Shown: positions 14,834-22,103 of the stretch, piece by piece
Layout of the letters: every line of letters begins with the position of its first letter
How positions within the stretch are numbered: position 1 is the stretch's first letter
Origin: an uncultured Collinsella sp.
GTDB taxonomy: Bacteria > Actinomycetota > Coriobacteriia > Coriobacteriales > Coriobacteriaceae
Assembly: GCA_959026535.1 (NCBI GenBank)
Contig: CAUFMB010000018.1
Coordinates: 1 to 39,983, forward strand
Direction: 5' to 3'
Length of the DNA stretch: 39,983 nucleotides
Made by a program: the position numbers and the translations under genes
The notes under the pieces: generated by a model
What the model saw: only the letters and a program-made list of their open reading frames with translations
Told to the model about the DNA's origin: nothing
The model's database searches: none

Positions 14834-15623
14834 CTTCGAAGTCACCTCCGTCAGAAACAGCTGCACCCTTCAGCTCGGTCTGCTGCTGGAAGTCCCAGAA
14901 AGCGATGCCGAAGCCGATGAGAGCGAGGATGAGCAGAGCAGGGGTTGCCAGCGAATCGTTGGCAACGGTGATGAGCGCGAGGCCAAAGCCCATGAGGAAG
15001 AAGCCCCACATATCGCGGTTCATCATAACCTTGAGCAGGACGGCGAAGCCGACGAAGCGCATCATGCCGCCTGCAGCGGACAGACCGGTCTGCAGCCAAG
15101 TCGGGATGGCAGAAGCGATGGTCTGACCGATGGTAGCGCCAGCGATGAAGAACAGGGTGACGACGACAGCGAAGATCAGGCCGAGCAGAGCCATGGCGAA
15201 GTAGTTCAGGCGCTCGATGCCCTTGGTGTCCGCGTTGTGAGCCATGTTATCGGCCGTGGACATAAGCGGGGACATAAGCGTGAAGACCAGGGTAACGCCA
15301 AGCTGGCCAAGCAGAGCGAACGGAATGGCGAGGCCGACTGCCGCGTTGGGCTCGAGGCCCGTGGCGATAGCGAGAATGGCTGCCATGATGCCGCCGATGA
15401 CGGCGTTAGGCGGCTGAGCGCCTCCAATCGGCATGTTGCCGATCGTCATGAGCTGATAGGTACCACCCACGAGAAGACCGGTGTTGAGGTCGCCAAGGAT
15501 AAGACCGATGACGGCGCCGGTGACGATGGGCTGATAGAGAGACTCGAGGAAGTCAAACTGGTCGATTGCCGCGATGAACGTGACGACGAAGACCAGAGCG
15601 ATCTGGATGATCGAGTATTCCAT
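14823..15623 (-). CDS. PTS mannose/sorbose-family IIC subunit
   Basis: 266 residues, a multi-spanning membrane protein. Signatures: IAAIDQFDFLESLYQPIVTG, GLILGDLNTGLLVGGTYQLM (family motif), IGNMPIGGAQPPNAVIGGIM, and several hydrophobic helices afterwards. It forms the sugar channel with IID. GGAGGAG stands just before the ATG at 15623. It follows IIB after 90 bp that hold a hairpin (15677-15696), and its stop codon overlaps the IID start. Context points to N-acetylgalactosamine or galactosamine as the sugar, but the family also moves mannose, fructose and sorbose. Confidence 0.92.
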   Translation of the reverse strand: MEYSIIQIALVFVVTFIAAIDQFDFLESLYQPIVTGAVIGLILGDLNTGLLVGGTYQLMTIGNMPIGGAQPPNAVIGGIMAAILAIATGLEPNAAVGLAIPFALLGQLGVTLVFTLMSPLMSTADNMAHNADTKGIERLNYFAMALLGLIFAVVVTLFFIAGATIGQTIASAIPTWLQTGLSAAGGMMRFVGFAVLLKVMMNRDMWGFFLMGFGLALITVANDSLATPALLILALIGFGIAFWDFQQQTELKGAAVSDGGDFEDGI

Positions 15624-15676
15624 CTTGCTCCTCCTTTCAAAATGTATGTACGCACTTTGGATTTCACGTACAGAAC

Positions 15677-15696
15677 GTCAGGGTTTCACTCCTGAC
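15677..15696 (-). promoter_or_regulatory. stem-loop between IIB and IIC genes
   Basis: GTCAGG (15677-15682) pairs with CCTGAC (15691-15696), 8-nt loop, with outer ACGT pairing. There is no T-run. A likely mRNA stability or processing element that would let soluble and membrane subunits be made in different amounts; function inferred. Confidence 0.45.
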
Positions 15697-15713
15697 AACG
15701 TGGATCACGAGGA

Positions 15714-16196
15714 TTACGAGAAGAGCTTGCTCGTGTCCTCAACAGGCGTGCTCGGAACGCGCCTGATCTCCAACTCCACCCCCAATTCCTGCAGCTCTTT
15801 AAACGCAGCGACATCCTCGTCGTTAACTGCGACGGAGGTGGCGACTTGGCGCTTTCCTTCCGACATGTGCATGTTGCCGATGTTTACCTTCTTTATAGGC
15901 ACACCGCCCTTGACGAGCGTAAGCACGTCTTCCGGTGTTTCGGCCACGATGAAGATCTTCTGGCGCGGGCTCGCCTTGCCAATGACGTCGATGGTCTTCT
16001 GCAGAGAGAAGAAACGCGTAGCGACGCCGGCGGGAGCGGCCATCTTCATGAGGTTCTGGCGCATGGTGTTGGACGCCACGTCGTCGTTGGCGACGAGGAT
16101 GAGGTTGGAGCCCAGGGTGGAGTTCCACTGGGTGGCAACCTGACCATGAACCAGTCGGTTATCGATGCGGGTAAGAAGAATGTTGGGTTCTGCCAT
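15714..16196 (-). CDS. PTS mannose/sorbose-family IIB subunit
   Basis: 160 residues, cytoplasmic. The phosphoacceptor is His17 in TRIDNRLVHGQVATQW, followed by the usual GSNLILVANDDVA, MRQNLMKMAAPAGV, and KKVNIGNMHMSEGK (sugar-specific loop). IIB takes phosphate from IIA and passes it to the sugar entering through IIC/IID. AAAGGAAG lies upstream of the ATG. It is the functional counterpart of the His-less copy at 5146-5625. Third gene of the operon IIA-yajC-IIB-IIC-IID. Confidence 0.95.
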   Translation of the reverse strand: MAEPNILLTRIDNRLVHGQVATQWNSTLGSNLILVANDDVASNTMRQNLMKMAAPAGVATRFFSLQKTIDVIGKASPRQKIFIVAETPEDVLTLVKGGVPIKKVNIGNMHMSEGKRQVATSVAVNDEDVAAFKELQELGVELEIRRVPSTPVEDTSKLFS

Positions 16197-16232
16197 GTTG
16201 ATCAGCTTCCTTTCGTTATTTGCTGACGACAG

Positions 16233-16514
16233 TTACTTGATCTCCTGAATCGCGTAACGCGAAACATCTACGACGGCTCCGGATCGGACTTTGATCTGGA
16301 CCTTCTCGCCTTCGATGCCTTTGACGGTTCCGTAGATACCGCCGGCGAAAAGAACCTCTTGACCCGGCTTGAGCTCGGTGTGCAGCTCCTTGAAGTACTT
16401 CTGCTTCTTCTTCATGTTGATTTGCGACCAGATGGTGTAAATCAAGCCCATGATGACAAGCAGGCCTAAAAGGGCGACCGAGGAGCTCAGGACGTTGGCT
16501 CCGAAATCGGCCAT
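16233..16514 (-). CDS. yajC: YajC-like protein in the PTS operon
   Basis: 93 residues: an N-terminal membrane helix (about residues 9-29, SSSVALLGLLVIMGLIYTIW), then a cytoplasmic part beginning KKKQKYFKELHTELKPGQEV, with the YajC-type hinge VLFAGGIYGTVKGIEGEKVQ. YajC is an accessory subunit of the Sec translocase. Copies inside mannose-family PTS operons are known from Firmicutes (for example streptococcal aga-type operons), where they may help insert IIC/IID; that role is not proved. Start and IIA stop overlap (TAATG), so translation is coupled. Confidence 0.87.
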   Translation of the reverse strand: MADFGANVLSSSVALLGLLVIMGLIYTIWSQINMKKKQKYFKELHTELKPGQEVLFAGGIYGTVKGIEGEKVQIKVRSGAVVDVSRYAIQEIK

Positions 16515-16957
16515 TAGATGCCGTCCTCGTCGCCGAAGATATCCTCTTCCTCGGAGCCGGCAACGGATGCGACCGTCTGGGCGGTGACGCCCGTCTGGCC
16601 AACGGTCACGGCCTGCTCGCCAAGCTCGGCGAGCGTGGCATTGCCGCGGAGGAACAGAAGCTCAATAACCATGGGAAGGTTGGTGCCAGTCAGAACCTCG
16701 ACGTTGTCGACATCCTGGGCAATCATCATCGACTGGTTGAACGGGGTGCCGCCAAGCAGGTCGGTAAAGACGAGCACGCCATCGCACTCCTCGCGCATGG
16801 CGGTAATAGCGGCGCGGAGATCCTCACCGTAGGATGCGGCCTGGTCGCCCTCAAAAGGAACGACGGTAAAAGCGGGCTGGTCACCAGCGACCATAGCGAT
16901 AGCGCTTGCAAGGCCGGGTGCGAACTGTCCATGACCGGTAAGAATAAAGCCAACCAT
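16514..16957 (-). CDS. PTS mannose-family IIA subunit
   Basis: 147 residues, cytoplasmic. The start MVGFILTGHGQFAPGLASAI holds the phosphoacceptor His9; DGVLVFTDLLGGTPFNQSMM is the conserved second loop, and TGTNLPMVIELL follows. IIA receives phosphate from HPr. The C-terminus ends in an acidic tail (SEEEDIFGDEDGI) that overlaps the yajC start. It is the first gene of the operon; GAAGGGAAA precedes the ATG. The region upstream has a GntR operator at 17073-17088 close to a possible -10 TATAGT (17104-17109, minus strand). Confidence 0.94.
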   Translation of the reverse strand: MVGFILTGHGQFAPGLASAIAMVAGDQPAFTVVPFEGDQAASYGEDLRAAITAMREECDGVLVFTDLLGGTPFNQSMMIAQDVDNVEVLTGTNLPMVIELLFLRGNATLAELGEQAVTVGQTGVTAQTVASVAGSEEEDIFGDEDGI

Positions 16958-17055
16958 TCAAATTTCCCTTCCGAAGGTGTGTACAATCTGAGTCCGATAG
17001 TTTTCGGAAGCCAGCGGGCAGACGCCCTTAAAGCTTCTTGGAAAGCGTTCTTTGA

Positions 17056-17088
17056 AGACCAGTGGTCTCTCAACTGGTAGTAACCATG
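17056..17088. promoter_or_regulatory. operator region of the PTS operon
   Basis: ACTGGTAGTAACCATG (17073-17088) shares 13 of 14 core bases with the agaS operator (CTGGTAGTAACCA). Beside it AGACCA-G-TGGTCT (17056-17068) is a perfect inverted repeat with the same half-site core. Placed just downstream of a minus-strand TATAGT (17104-17109), binding would block transcription. Two more ACTGGT half-sites in direct orientation stand near 17354-17370. Confidence 0.7.
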
Positions 17089-17212
17089 TGACGTGTTGTT
17101 GTCACTATATCACCACAGAAGAGGTTGCTTTCGTTGATTCATACAGTAAAACGTTTTTGCACCGCTCACGGCGATAAATCGACCGTTTACCGCTTGTTAA
17201 CACTTCTACCTG

Positions 17213-17236
17213 CGGTTTTGAAACCGTTTCGAAATG
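17213..17236. promoter_or_regulatory. cre-like palindrome
   Basis: CGGTTT-TG-AAACCG (17213-17226) is a perfect inverted repeat and overlaps TGAAACCGTTTCGA, which resembles CcpA/LacI-type operators. It lies about 260-280 bp upstream of the IIA start. Catabolite control of the PTS operon is plausible, not shown. Confidence 0.35.
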
Positions 17237-17380
17237 ACTTAGCGAAAGATCGGAACCTTTTCTGTGTCTAAACAACGCAGGGTGGCTAAAAATGGCGTGT
17301 AGAAAAAATGCAGGTCATTGTGAAGATTTGTGAATTGGTCTTTTTGACTTAATACCAGTTAGAACCAGTTTAAAAATTAT

Positions 17381-17410
17381 CGGTGAACGGTAGTTTTTGA
17401 CCGTTCACCG
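17381..17410. repeat. inverted repeat CGGTGAACGGT-8-ACCGTTCACCG
   Basis: The 11-bp arms are exact and are identical to those at 722-808. Here the loop is 8 nt, giving a perfect hairpin without a clean T-run. The surrounding 16958-17658 region has no convincing gene; it is AT-rich and carries the operators listed separately. Confidence 0.55.
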
Positions 17411-17658
17411 GTTATTTGCAGTCGTTTGCAGCCGTTTTTCTAGATGAATTGGGGAGACCCGATGAAGCACTTGCGCGGTTGCAGGATATTTCAATACTCG
17501 TCCATCCCCCGCGCGCCAAACTCCCACTCCCTGAATGTGCCATAAGCTCTCGCTATTCGTCTTATAAACATTACTTACTCTAATCTGTAATTGTTTATCG
17601 TTTATCGTTAAGTATGTTATAAAATTTAGCATCATCCAAGACATTGGTTGGAGGAGCT

Positions 17659-18297
17659 ATGATCCGCTGGAACGCATCCAAATCGAATGAAGCCATCGAC
17701 CGTGAACAGGCAATAGCCAATCTGAGGAAGCTCACTCGCTACTGCAAATGGGCCACAATCTGCACCGCCGTGGCGCTCGCTCTGGGACTCCTCGCAGTCA
17801 TTGCAATCTACGATCTACTCATATTGCCTAGCCTCTCCCAAGGGTTCTGTCTCCAATCCGTAGAGCTTGAGGCTGGCGAAGGGCCAATTCTCGCTCTCGT
17901 CGGCGCCGATGAACACACCCCTCTTATGCTTGTCGCGCACGACGGTCATACTGCCATAGGGAGCGCCATGATGACATGCCTTGCGTTTGCCATCGTGCTA
18001 AGCGCATACAGGTTTTTCTCCGCCATTGAAAAGGCGGGCAGGCCCTTTGACCTCGAATGCATCCGCATACTACGTCAAATAGGACATTTGTTCCTTATTG
18101 GCGGCGTTGCTGTGAAGCTTCTTGGTGCCATAGTCACGGGGCTGATACTCTCAGGATTTGGCGGCAACTTTACGGATGCGCTTGGCGGCCAGCACCTCGA
18201 CCTCTCTATGGTCTTTGCAGGCCTGATTATTAGCCTGATTGCCAGCGTCTTCCAGTACGGGTGTATCCTGCAAAAACAAGATGACGAGTTGCTCTAG
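17659..18297 (+). CDS. DUF2975-like membrane protein
   Basis: 212 residues starting MIRWNASKSNEAIDREQAIA, with GGAGGA just before the ATG. Four hydrophobic segments can be seen: about residues 34-54 (ICTAVALALGLLAVIAIYDL), 105-122, 148-172 and 186-204. The layout, the motif GRPFDLECIRILRQIGHLFL and the partner HTH gene 9 bp downstream match DUF2975 proteins, which are usually found with a YozG-type HTH regulator. No biochemical role is known. A TATAAA at 17618-17623 with two GTTTATC direct repeats (17593-17606) upstream is a likely promoter, perhaps controlled by the HTH partner. Confidence 0.75.
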   Translation: MIRWNASKSNEAIDREQAIANLRKLTRYCKWATICTAVALALGLLAVIAIYDLLILPSLSQGFCLQSVELEAGEGPILALVGADEHTPLMLVAHDGHTAIGSAMMTCLAFAIVLSAYRFFSAIEKAGRPFDLECIRILRQIGHLFLIGGVAVKLLGAIVTGLILSGFGGNFTDALGGQHLDLSMVFAGLIISLIASVFQYGCILQKQDDELL

Positions 18298-18306
18298 GGG
18301 GAATCC

Positions 18307-18543
18307 ATGATTATTCTGCGGCTCGACCGCATGCTTGCCGAACGCAAGATCTCATCTAAAGAGCTTGCGGAACGTGTGGACATCTCCCAGGTCAATATGT
18401 CACGCATTAAGACGGGTAAGGTTTCTGCCATACGTTTTTCAACTCTAGACGCGATATGCCGAGCACTCGACTGCCAGCCGGGCGATGTACTGGAATATAT
18501 ACCTGACGATGAAGCCGATAGCCTCTTTGGGCTTAAAGGGTAA
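18307..18543 (+). CDS. small Cro/C1-type HTH regulator (YozG-like)
   Basis: 78 residues, nearly all a single XRE helix-turn-helix: MIILRLDRMLAERKISSKEL, AERVDISQVNMSRIKTGKV, FSTLDAICRALDCQPGDVLEY. The last motif is typical of YozG-type regulators that accompany DUF2975 genes. It is 9 bp after the membrane-protein stop codon, so they are co-transcribed. The target is probably its own promoter region (inferred). Confidence 0.9.
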   Translation: MIILRLDRMLAERKISSKELAERVDISQVNMSRIKTGKVSAIRFSTLDAICRALDCQPGDVLEYIPDDEADSLFGLKG

Positions 18544-18575
18544 TATCAAGCGCCTTGCCGCCGGTACCCACAACG

Positions 18576-18612
18576 CAAAAAGCCCGCCAGAACGATCCGT
18601 TCTAGCGGGCTC
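18576..18612 (-). terminator. terminator between convergent HTH and SurA-like genes
   Basis: AGCCCGC (18581-18587), AGAAC/GTTCT inner stem, and GCGGGCT. On the minus strand it is followed by TTTTTGCG, about 43 bases after the stop at 18655. It may also slow transcription from the plus strand. Confidence 0.85.
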
Positions 18613-18654
18613 AATCAGATATATCGGCTTCGTACTCGAAGGCTCAGGCAATCT

Positions 18655-19737
18655 TTACGCAAACAGGCCGTAGATGCTGATGTTGGCCTTGGCGTAGAGG
18701 CCGTTAGCATACTCGGTCCACTTGGAACTGGCGCTCGAGGCCTGCGAAGAGTACTGCTGGTAGGCGGTGTAATAGGCGGTCATGGCCTGCTTATAGGTTG
18801 CGCTATCGGCCGTAAAGGCATCGTCGGCGAACGCCTTGGCATAGGTGCTGTCGGCGTCCTTCCAGGTGCCCTTTGAGCTATCCCACTCATCGCCGGCAAG
18901 GTTGATGATGTAGTCGGCGTAGTCCTTGCTCGCGGTCTCCTCGTTGCCGTCAGCAGGCTCGGTCGGAGCGGTCGGCATGCTTGCGGAGCTATCGCCCACC
19001 TTCTTCTTGTAGAGCTTCTGCAGCGTCGCGGACTGGCGGACGATCTGCTTGGCCTGGTCCTTGGACACGCCGTACTGCGTGGCCATGGTCTTATAGTCGG
19101 AGGTACCGATGGAATCCTCGGCGTACTGCTTCATTTCCTTGGAAGAAACGGTAATGCCCTCGTCCTCGGCAGCGTCCAGCAGAATCTGGTTGCGTACGTA
19201 GGACAGGATAACGTCGGCAGACGGAGCGGTGTAGTTGCCGTCGTCGTCCTTGACGGTGTCGAGACTGTACTGGCTCTCGATGGCCTCGCGCGCGGTTATA
19301 TCGCTCTTCTTGCCGTTGTAGCTATAGCTTGCCACGGTCGAATCGAGCTGGTCCTCGGTCAGGGTCGACGAACCGACGCCCTTGCCGCCAAAACCACCGT
19401 TGCCGATAAAGAAGCCGACCACGGCAGCGATCACGACTGCAACCACGAAGGCGGCGATCATCGTCTTCTTGTGCTTGGATGCATGGTCGTCCGCATCGGA
19501 GTCGTCCTCATCCTGCTCCTCGGGCATGAGGTTCTCGTCGGCGGCGTCCGCGGCGATCTTTGCCTCCAGGCGAGCATCCTCCTCCTCGGCCGTCGTGCCG
19601 GCAGCAATGTGCTCGGCAGACGTGCCGGCGACCAGGTCGATCTTCTCGTCCTCATCACCGTCGGGGCCTTCGCCGCGCTCGATGATCTGGATGCCGTCGA
19701 TCTCGTCCTTCTCGTCCTTCTTTTGAATCAGACCCAT
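18655..19737 (-). CDS. membrane-anchored SurA_N-like protein
   Basis: 360 residues. Residues 1-91 are very acidic and low in complexity (cytoplasmic), 93-112 form one membrane helix (MIAAFVVAVVIAAVVGFFIG), and 113-360 lie outside. The outer part has LTEDQLDSTVASY, SADVILSYVRNQILLDAAED, GITVSSKEMKQYAEDSIG and YGVSKDQAKQIVRQSATLQK, which resemble the helical N-terminal chaperone domain of SurA/PrsA-like proteins. No parvulin PPIase domain follows; the C-terminus is Ala/Ser/Tyr-rich helix. A role in folding exported proteins is inferred. It has its own terminator and is separated from the ICDH gene by hairpin 19775-19805. Confidence 0.7.
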   Translation of the reverse strand: MGLIQKKDEKDEIDGIQIIERGEGPDGDEDEKIDLVAGTSAEHIAAGTTAEEEDARLEAKIAADAADENLMPEEQDEDDSDADDHASKHKKTMIAAFVVAVVIAAVVGFFIGNGGFGGKGVGSSTLTEDQLDSTVASYSYNGKKSDITAREAIESQYSLDTVKDDDGNYTAPSADVILSYVRNQILLDAAEDEGITVSSKEMKQYAEDSIGTSDYKTMATQYGVSKDQAKQIVRQSATLQKLYKKKVGDSSASMPTAPTEPADGNEETASKDYADYIINLAGDEWDSSKGTWKDADSTYAKAFADDAFTADSATYKQAMTAYYTAYQQYSSQASSASSKWTEYANGLYAKANISIYGLFA

Positions 19738-19774
19738 ATCAGTTACTCCTTGTTAGGAAACATAGTCCTCAATA

Positions 19775-19805
19775 GAATACGCCCGACGAGGCGCCGGGCG
19801 TATTC
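19775..19805 (-). terminator. hairpin after the ICDH operon
   Basis: GAATACGCCCG (19775-19785) pairs perfectly with CGGGCGTATTC (19795-19805); the loop is 9 nt. On the minus strand the tail CTATTG is only weakly T-rich. It is 59-89 bases after the ICDH stop codon, and another small stem GCAAAC/GTTTGC lies at 19821-19851. Confidence 0.6.
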
Positions 19806-19863
19806 ATTCTTAGGTTATACGCAAACACTTAAGTACTATTTAGGCGTTTGCAGCGTGCGTACC

Positions 19864-20949
19864 TTAGGCCAGGTGCGCGATAACGGCATCGGCAAAGGCC
19901 TGCGTGCCCACGGCCCCCTCGACGGAGCCGGTCTGAGCACGACGCACGTCACCGGTAACCTGCTCGCCCTCGTCAAGCGTGGCGGAGACGGCGGCGCGAA
20001 TGCGGTTGGCGGCGTCGTTCTCGCCCAGGTGATCGAGCATCATCGCAGCAGAGAGAATCTCGGCCGTGGGGTTGGCGACATCCTGGCCAGCGATATCGGG
20101 CGCGGAGCCGTGCGTAGCCTCAAAGATTGCGCAGTCGGCACCGATGTTGGAGCCGGGTGCCATGCCCAGACCGCCCACCAGGCCGGCGCACAGGTCGCTC
20201 ACGATGTCGCCGTACAGGTTGGGCAGCACCAGGACATCGAAGTCGTTGGGGTTCTGGACCAGGCCCATGCAGGTGGCGTCGACAATCTTGTCGTTGAACT
20301 CGATATCGGGATAGTTGGCGGCCACCTCGCGCGCCACGCGCAGGAACAGGCCGTCGGTCGCCTTCATGATGTTGGCCTTATGCACGGCCGTCACCTTTTT
20401 GCGGCCGCAGCGGCGAGCATACTCAAAGGCATACTCCACAATGCGGCGGCTCTTGGCGATGGAGATCGGCTTGATTGAAATGGCGGAATCAGCGGCGAAG
20501 GTCTTCTGGCCCGAGCGCTCGACGAGCTGCGAGAGCTCCTCGACCTCGGCAGTGCCCTCATCGAACTCGATGCCGGCGTAGAGGTCCTCGGTGTTCTCGC
20601 GCACGATGACCAGGTCGACGTCGCGGAAGCGCGAGCCGTCGCCCGGCTGCGACAGGCAGGGGCGCACGCAGGCATACAGGTCGAAGTGCTTGCGCAGGGC
20701 CACGTTGACGCTGCGGAAACCCGTACCGACCGGCGTGGTGATGGGGCCCTTGATGGCAACCTTGGTCTCGGCGACCGCATCGAGCACGTGCTGGGGCAGT
20801 GGCGTGCCAAACTCGTCCATGACGCCGGCACCGGCCTCCTGGACGTTCCAGTTGATCTGGACACCGGTGGCCTCGACCACGCGGCGCATGGCCTGCGTAA
20901 TCTCGGGACCGATACCGTCACCGGGGATCAGGACTACATCGTGCGCCAT
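19864..20949 (-). CDS. isocitrate/isopropylmalate dehydrogenase family, probable NAD-dependent isocitrate dehydrogenase
   Basis: 361 residues. The family starts with VVLIPGDGIGPEITQAMRRV; then AIKGPITTPVGTGFRSVNVA (Ser/Thr substrate-phosphorylation and binding region), LRKHFDLYACVRPC, VIVRENTEDLYAGIE, the Tyr/Lys region KKVTAVHKANIMK, DATCMGLVQNP, LVLPNLYGDIVSDLCAGLVG and FEATHGSAPDIAG. The GFRSVNVALRK and TEDLYAGIE segments fit NAD-dependent isocitrate dehydrogenase better than LeuB, but homoisocitrate or tartrate dehydrogenase cannot be ruled out. AGGAGTAAC precedes the ATG. Last gene of a four-gene run whose spacings are 5-15 bp. Confidence 0.87.
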   Translation of the reverse strand: MAHDVVLIPGDGIGPEITQAMRRVVEATGVQINWNVQEAGAGVMDEFGTPLPQHVLDAVAETKVAIKGPITTPVGTGFRSVNVALRKHFDLYACVRPCLSQPGDGSRFRDVDLVIVRENTEDLYAGIEFDEGTAEVEELSQLVERSGQKTFAADSAISIKPISIAKSRRIVEYAFEYARRCGRKKVTAVHKANIMKATDGLFLRVAREVAANYPDIEFNDKIVDATCMGLVQNPNDFDVLVLPNLYGDIVSDLCAGLVGGLGMAPGSNIGADCAIFEATHGSAPDIAGQDVANPTAEILSAAMMLDHLGENDAANRIRAAVSATLDEGEQVTGDVRRAQTGSVEGAVGTQAFADAVIAHLA

Positions 20950-20955
20950 AATCTG

Positions 20956-21654
20956 TTACTCCTCGTCTTCGGCGTCGTCAGATTTTTTAACGCTAGCACG
21001 CTTCTTCTTTTTGGAGAGATCCAGGCCAAAACGTTTAACAAGCATTTCGCAAATCTCGCTCGAACGGGCCTTGAGATAGCTGCCCTTGCCGTTCTCGGCA
21101 TCGAACTTAAGGCGCAGCGCGAGCTTCTCGGCAACCTCGGCGTCGATCTCGCCCTGGCCAAACTCGTACAGGCAGCCGAGCATGTCGCGATACTCGAGGT
21201 CGCCGTGGTAGCACTGGATGGCCTCGTCCAGGATGGGCCAAGCCTCGCGCGAACGCTCGACGCTCGTGGCACCCCACACGCACAGCAGGCGGAAGGCGGC
21301 ATAGCGCAGCGTGGACGAAATCTCGTCGAACAGCGCGGTCTCGGCGCCCTCAAAGGCATCGCCCAGCTGCTCGGGGCAGGTGGTGGCGAGCGCCGCCAGG
21401 GCATCGAGAGCCTCCCAGCGGGTCTGAGCCTCGGGGCGGTCGAGCGCCTCGATCAGCGCGGGCACGCAGGGCACGACGCGCTGCGGATCGCGCTCGGCCA
21501 GCAGGTGCAGCACGCGGGCGGCAAACTGGCGGATGCGGCGCGTGGGGCAGCCGAGCTCCTGGACCAGACGGTCGACGGCGTTCTCGTTCTCCTCTGCCAG
21601 CTGAAGCTGTGCCAGCTCCTCGTCGGTGAGCTGTTCGTCTTTGTTTTCTGCCAT
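20956..21654 (-). CDS. HEAT-repeat-like protein
   Basis: 232 residues, mostly helical. Repeated helix pairs such as RIRQFAARVLHLLAERDPQR, CVPALIEALDRPEAQTRWEA, LDALAALATTCPEQ and LRYAAFRLLCVWGATSVERS look like HEAT repeats, which serve as protein-binding scaffolds. N-terminus acidic; C-terminus Lys-rich then acidic (KKKKRASVKKSDDAEDEE). It lies 6 bp upstream of the dehydrogenase ATG and 15 bp after the small membrane-protein gene. No catalytic motif. The function is unknown. Confidence 0.75.
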   Translation of the reverse strand: MAENKDEQLTDEELAQLQLAEENENAVDRLVQELGCPTRRIRQFAARVLHLLAERDPQRVVPCVPALIEALDRPEAQTRWEALDALAALATTCPEQLGDAFEGAETALFDEISSTLRYAAFRLLCVWGATSVERSREAWPILDEAIQCYHGDLEYRDMLGCLYEFGQGEIDAEVAEKLALRLKFDAENGKGSYLKARSSEICEMLVKRFGLDLSKKKKRASVKKSDDAEDEE

Positions 21655-21669
21655 AGTTACCTCTTCTTA

Positions 21670-22098
21670 CTATTTCTTAGCGTGCTTGCCAGCACCCTTG
21701 CTGTCATCGGTGACCGAGATGAGCTGTCGGTCGGCCGCGCCATTGCGACGCGCGCGGCGGCGCTCCTCGGCGTCGCCCGCGTCGGCGGCGGCGCGGTGAG
21801 CCTTGTTGACGTTAAAAACCTCGTCGTGCTTGCGCCACGGACCGACGGACTCGCCAAAGCTCATCTTAAGACCGGCGATAAAGCCGCCGAGCCAGCCGAT
21901 CGGCGCAAACTGCACCAACGGGAACAGCGAGAACACCCAGGTCAGCAGGACGACTGCCGCCGCACCTGCAAAGTTGGCAATCCAGTAGTCGCGCTTGGTG
22001 ATGACGCGCTTTTCGCACGCCCACTGGCCGCACAAAAAGCCAATGTAGATCGCAAAGAGAAAGAGCACCAGCGCGAGCACCACGAACGTCCAGCTCAT
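21670..22098 (-). CDS. small two-helix membrane protein, function unknown
   Basis: 142 residues from the ATG at 22098 (MSWTFVVLALVLFLFAIYIG, GGAG eight bases upstream). Two membrane helices, about residues 4-23 and 43-65 (ANFAGAAAVVLLTWVFSLFP), then a third hydrophobic/Gly-rich stretch WLGGFIAGLKMSFG, and a basic cytoplasmic tail ending GAGKHAKK. No family recognised. It starts 5 bp after the stop codon of the dehydrogenase-like gene, so it is in the same operon. Confidence 0.75.
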   Translation of the reverse strand: MSWTFVVLALVLFLFAIYIGFLCGQWACEKRVITKRDYWIANFAGAAAVVLLTWVFSLFPLVQFAPIGWLGGFIAGLKMSFGESVGPWRKHDEVFNVNKAHRAAADAGDAEERRRARRNGAADRQLISVTDDSKGAGKHAKK

Positions 22099-22103
22099 GG
22101 GCG

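Noticed and set aside
17405..17644. A 79-codon minus-strand frame before the DUF2975 gene
   Set aside because: It lacks a ribosome-binding site, has no family likeness and lies across the regulatory region.
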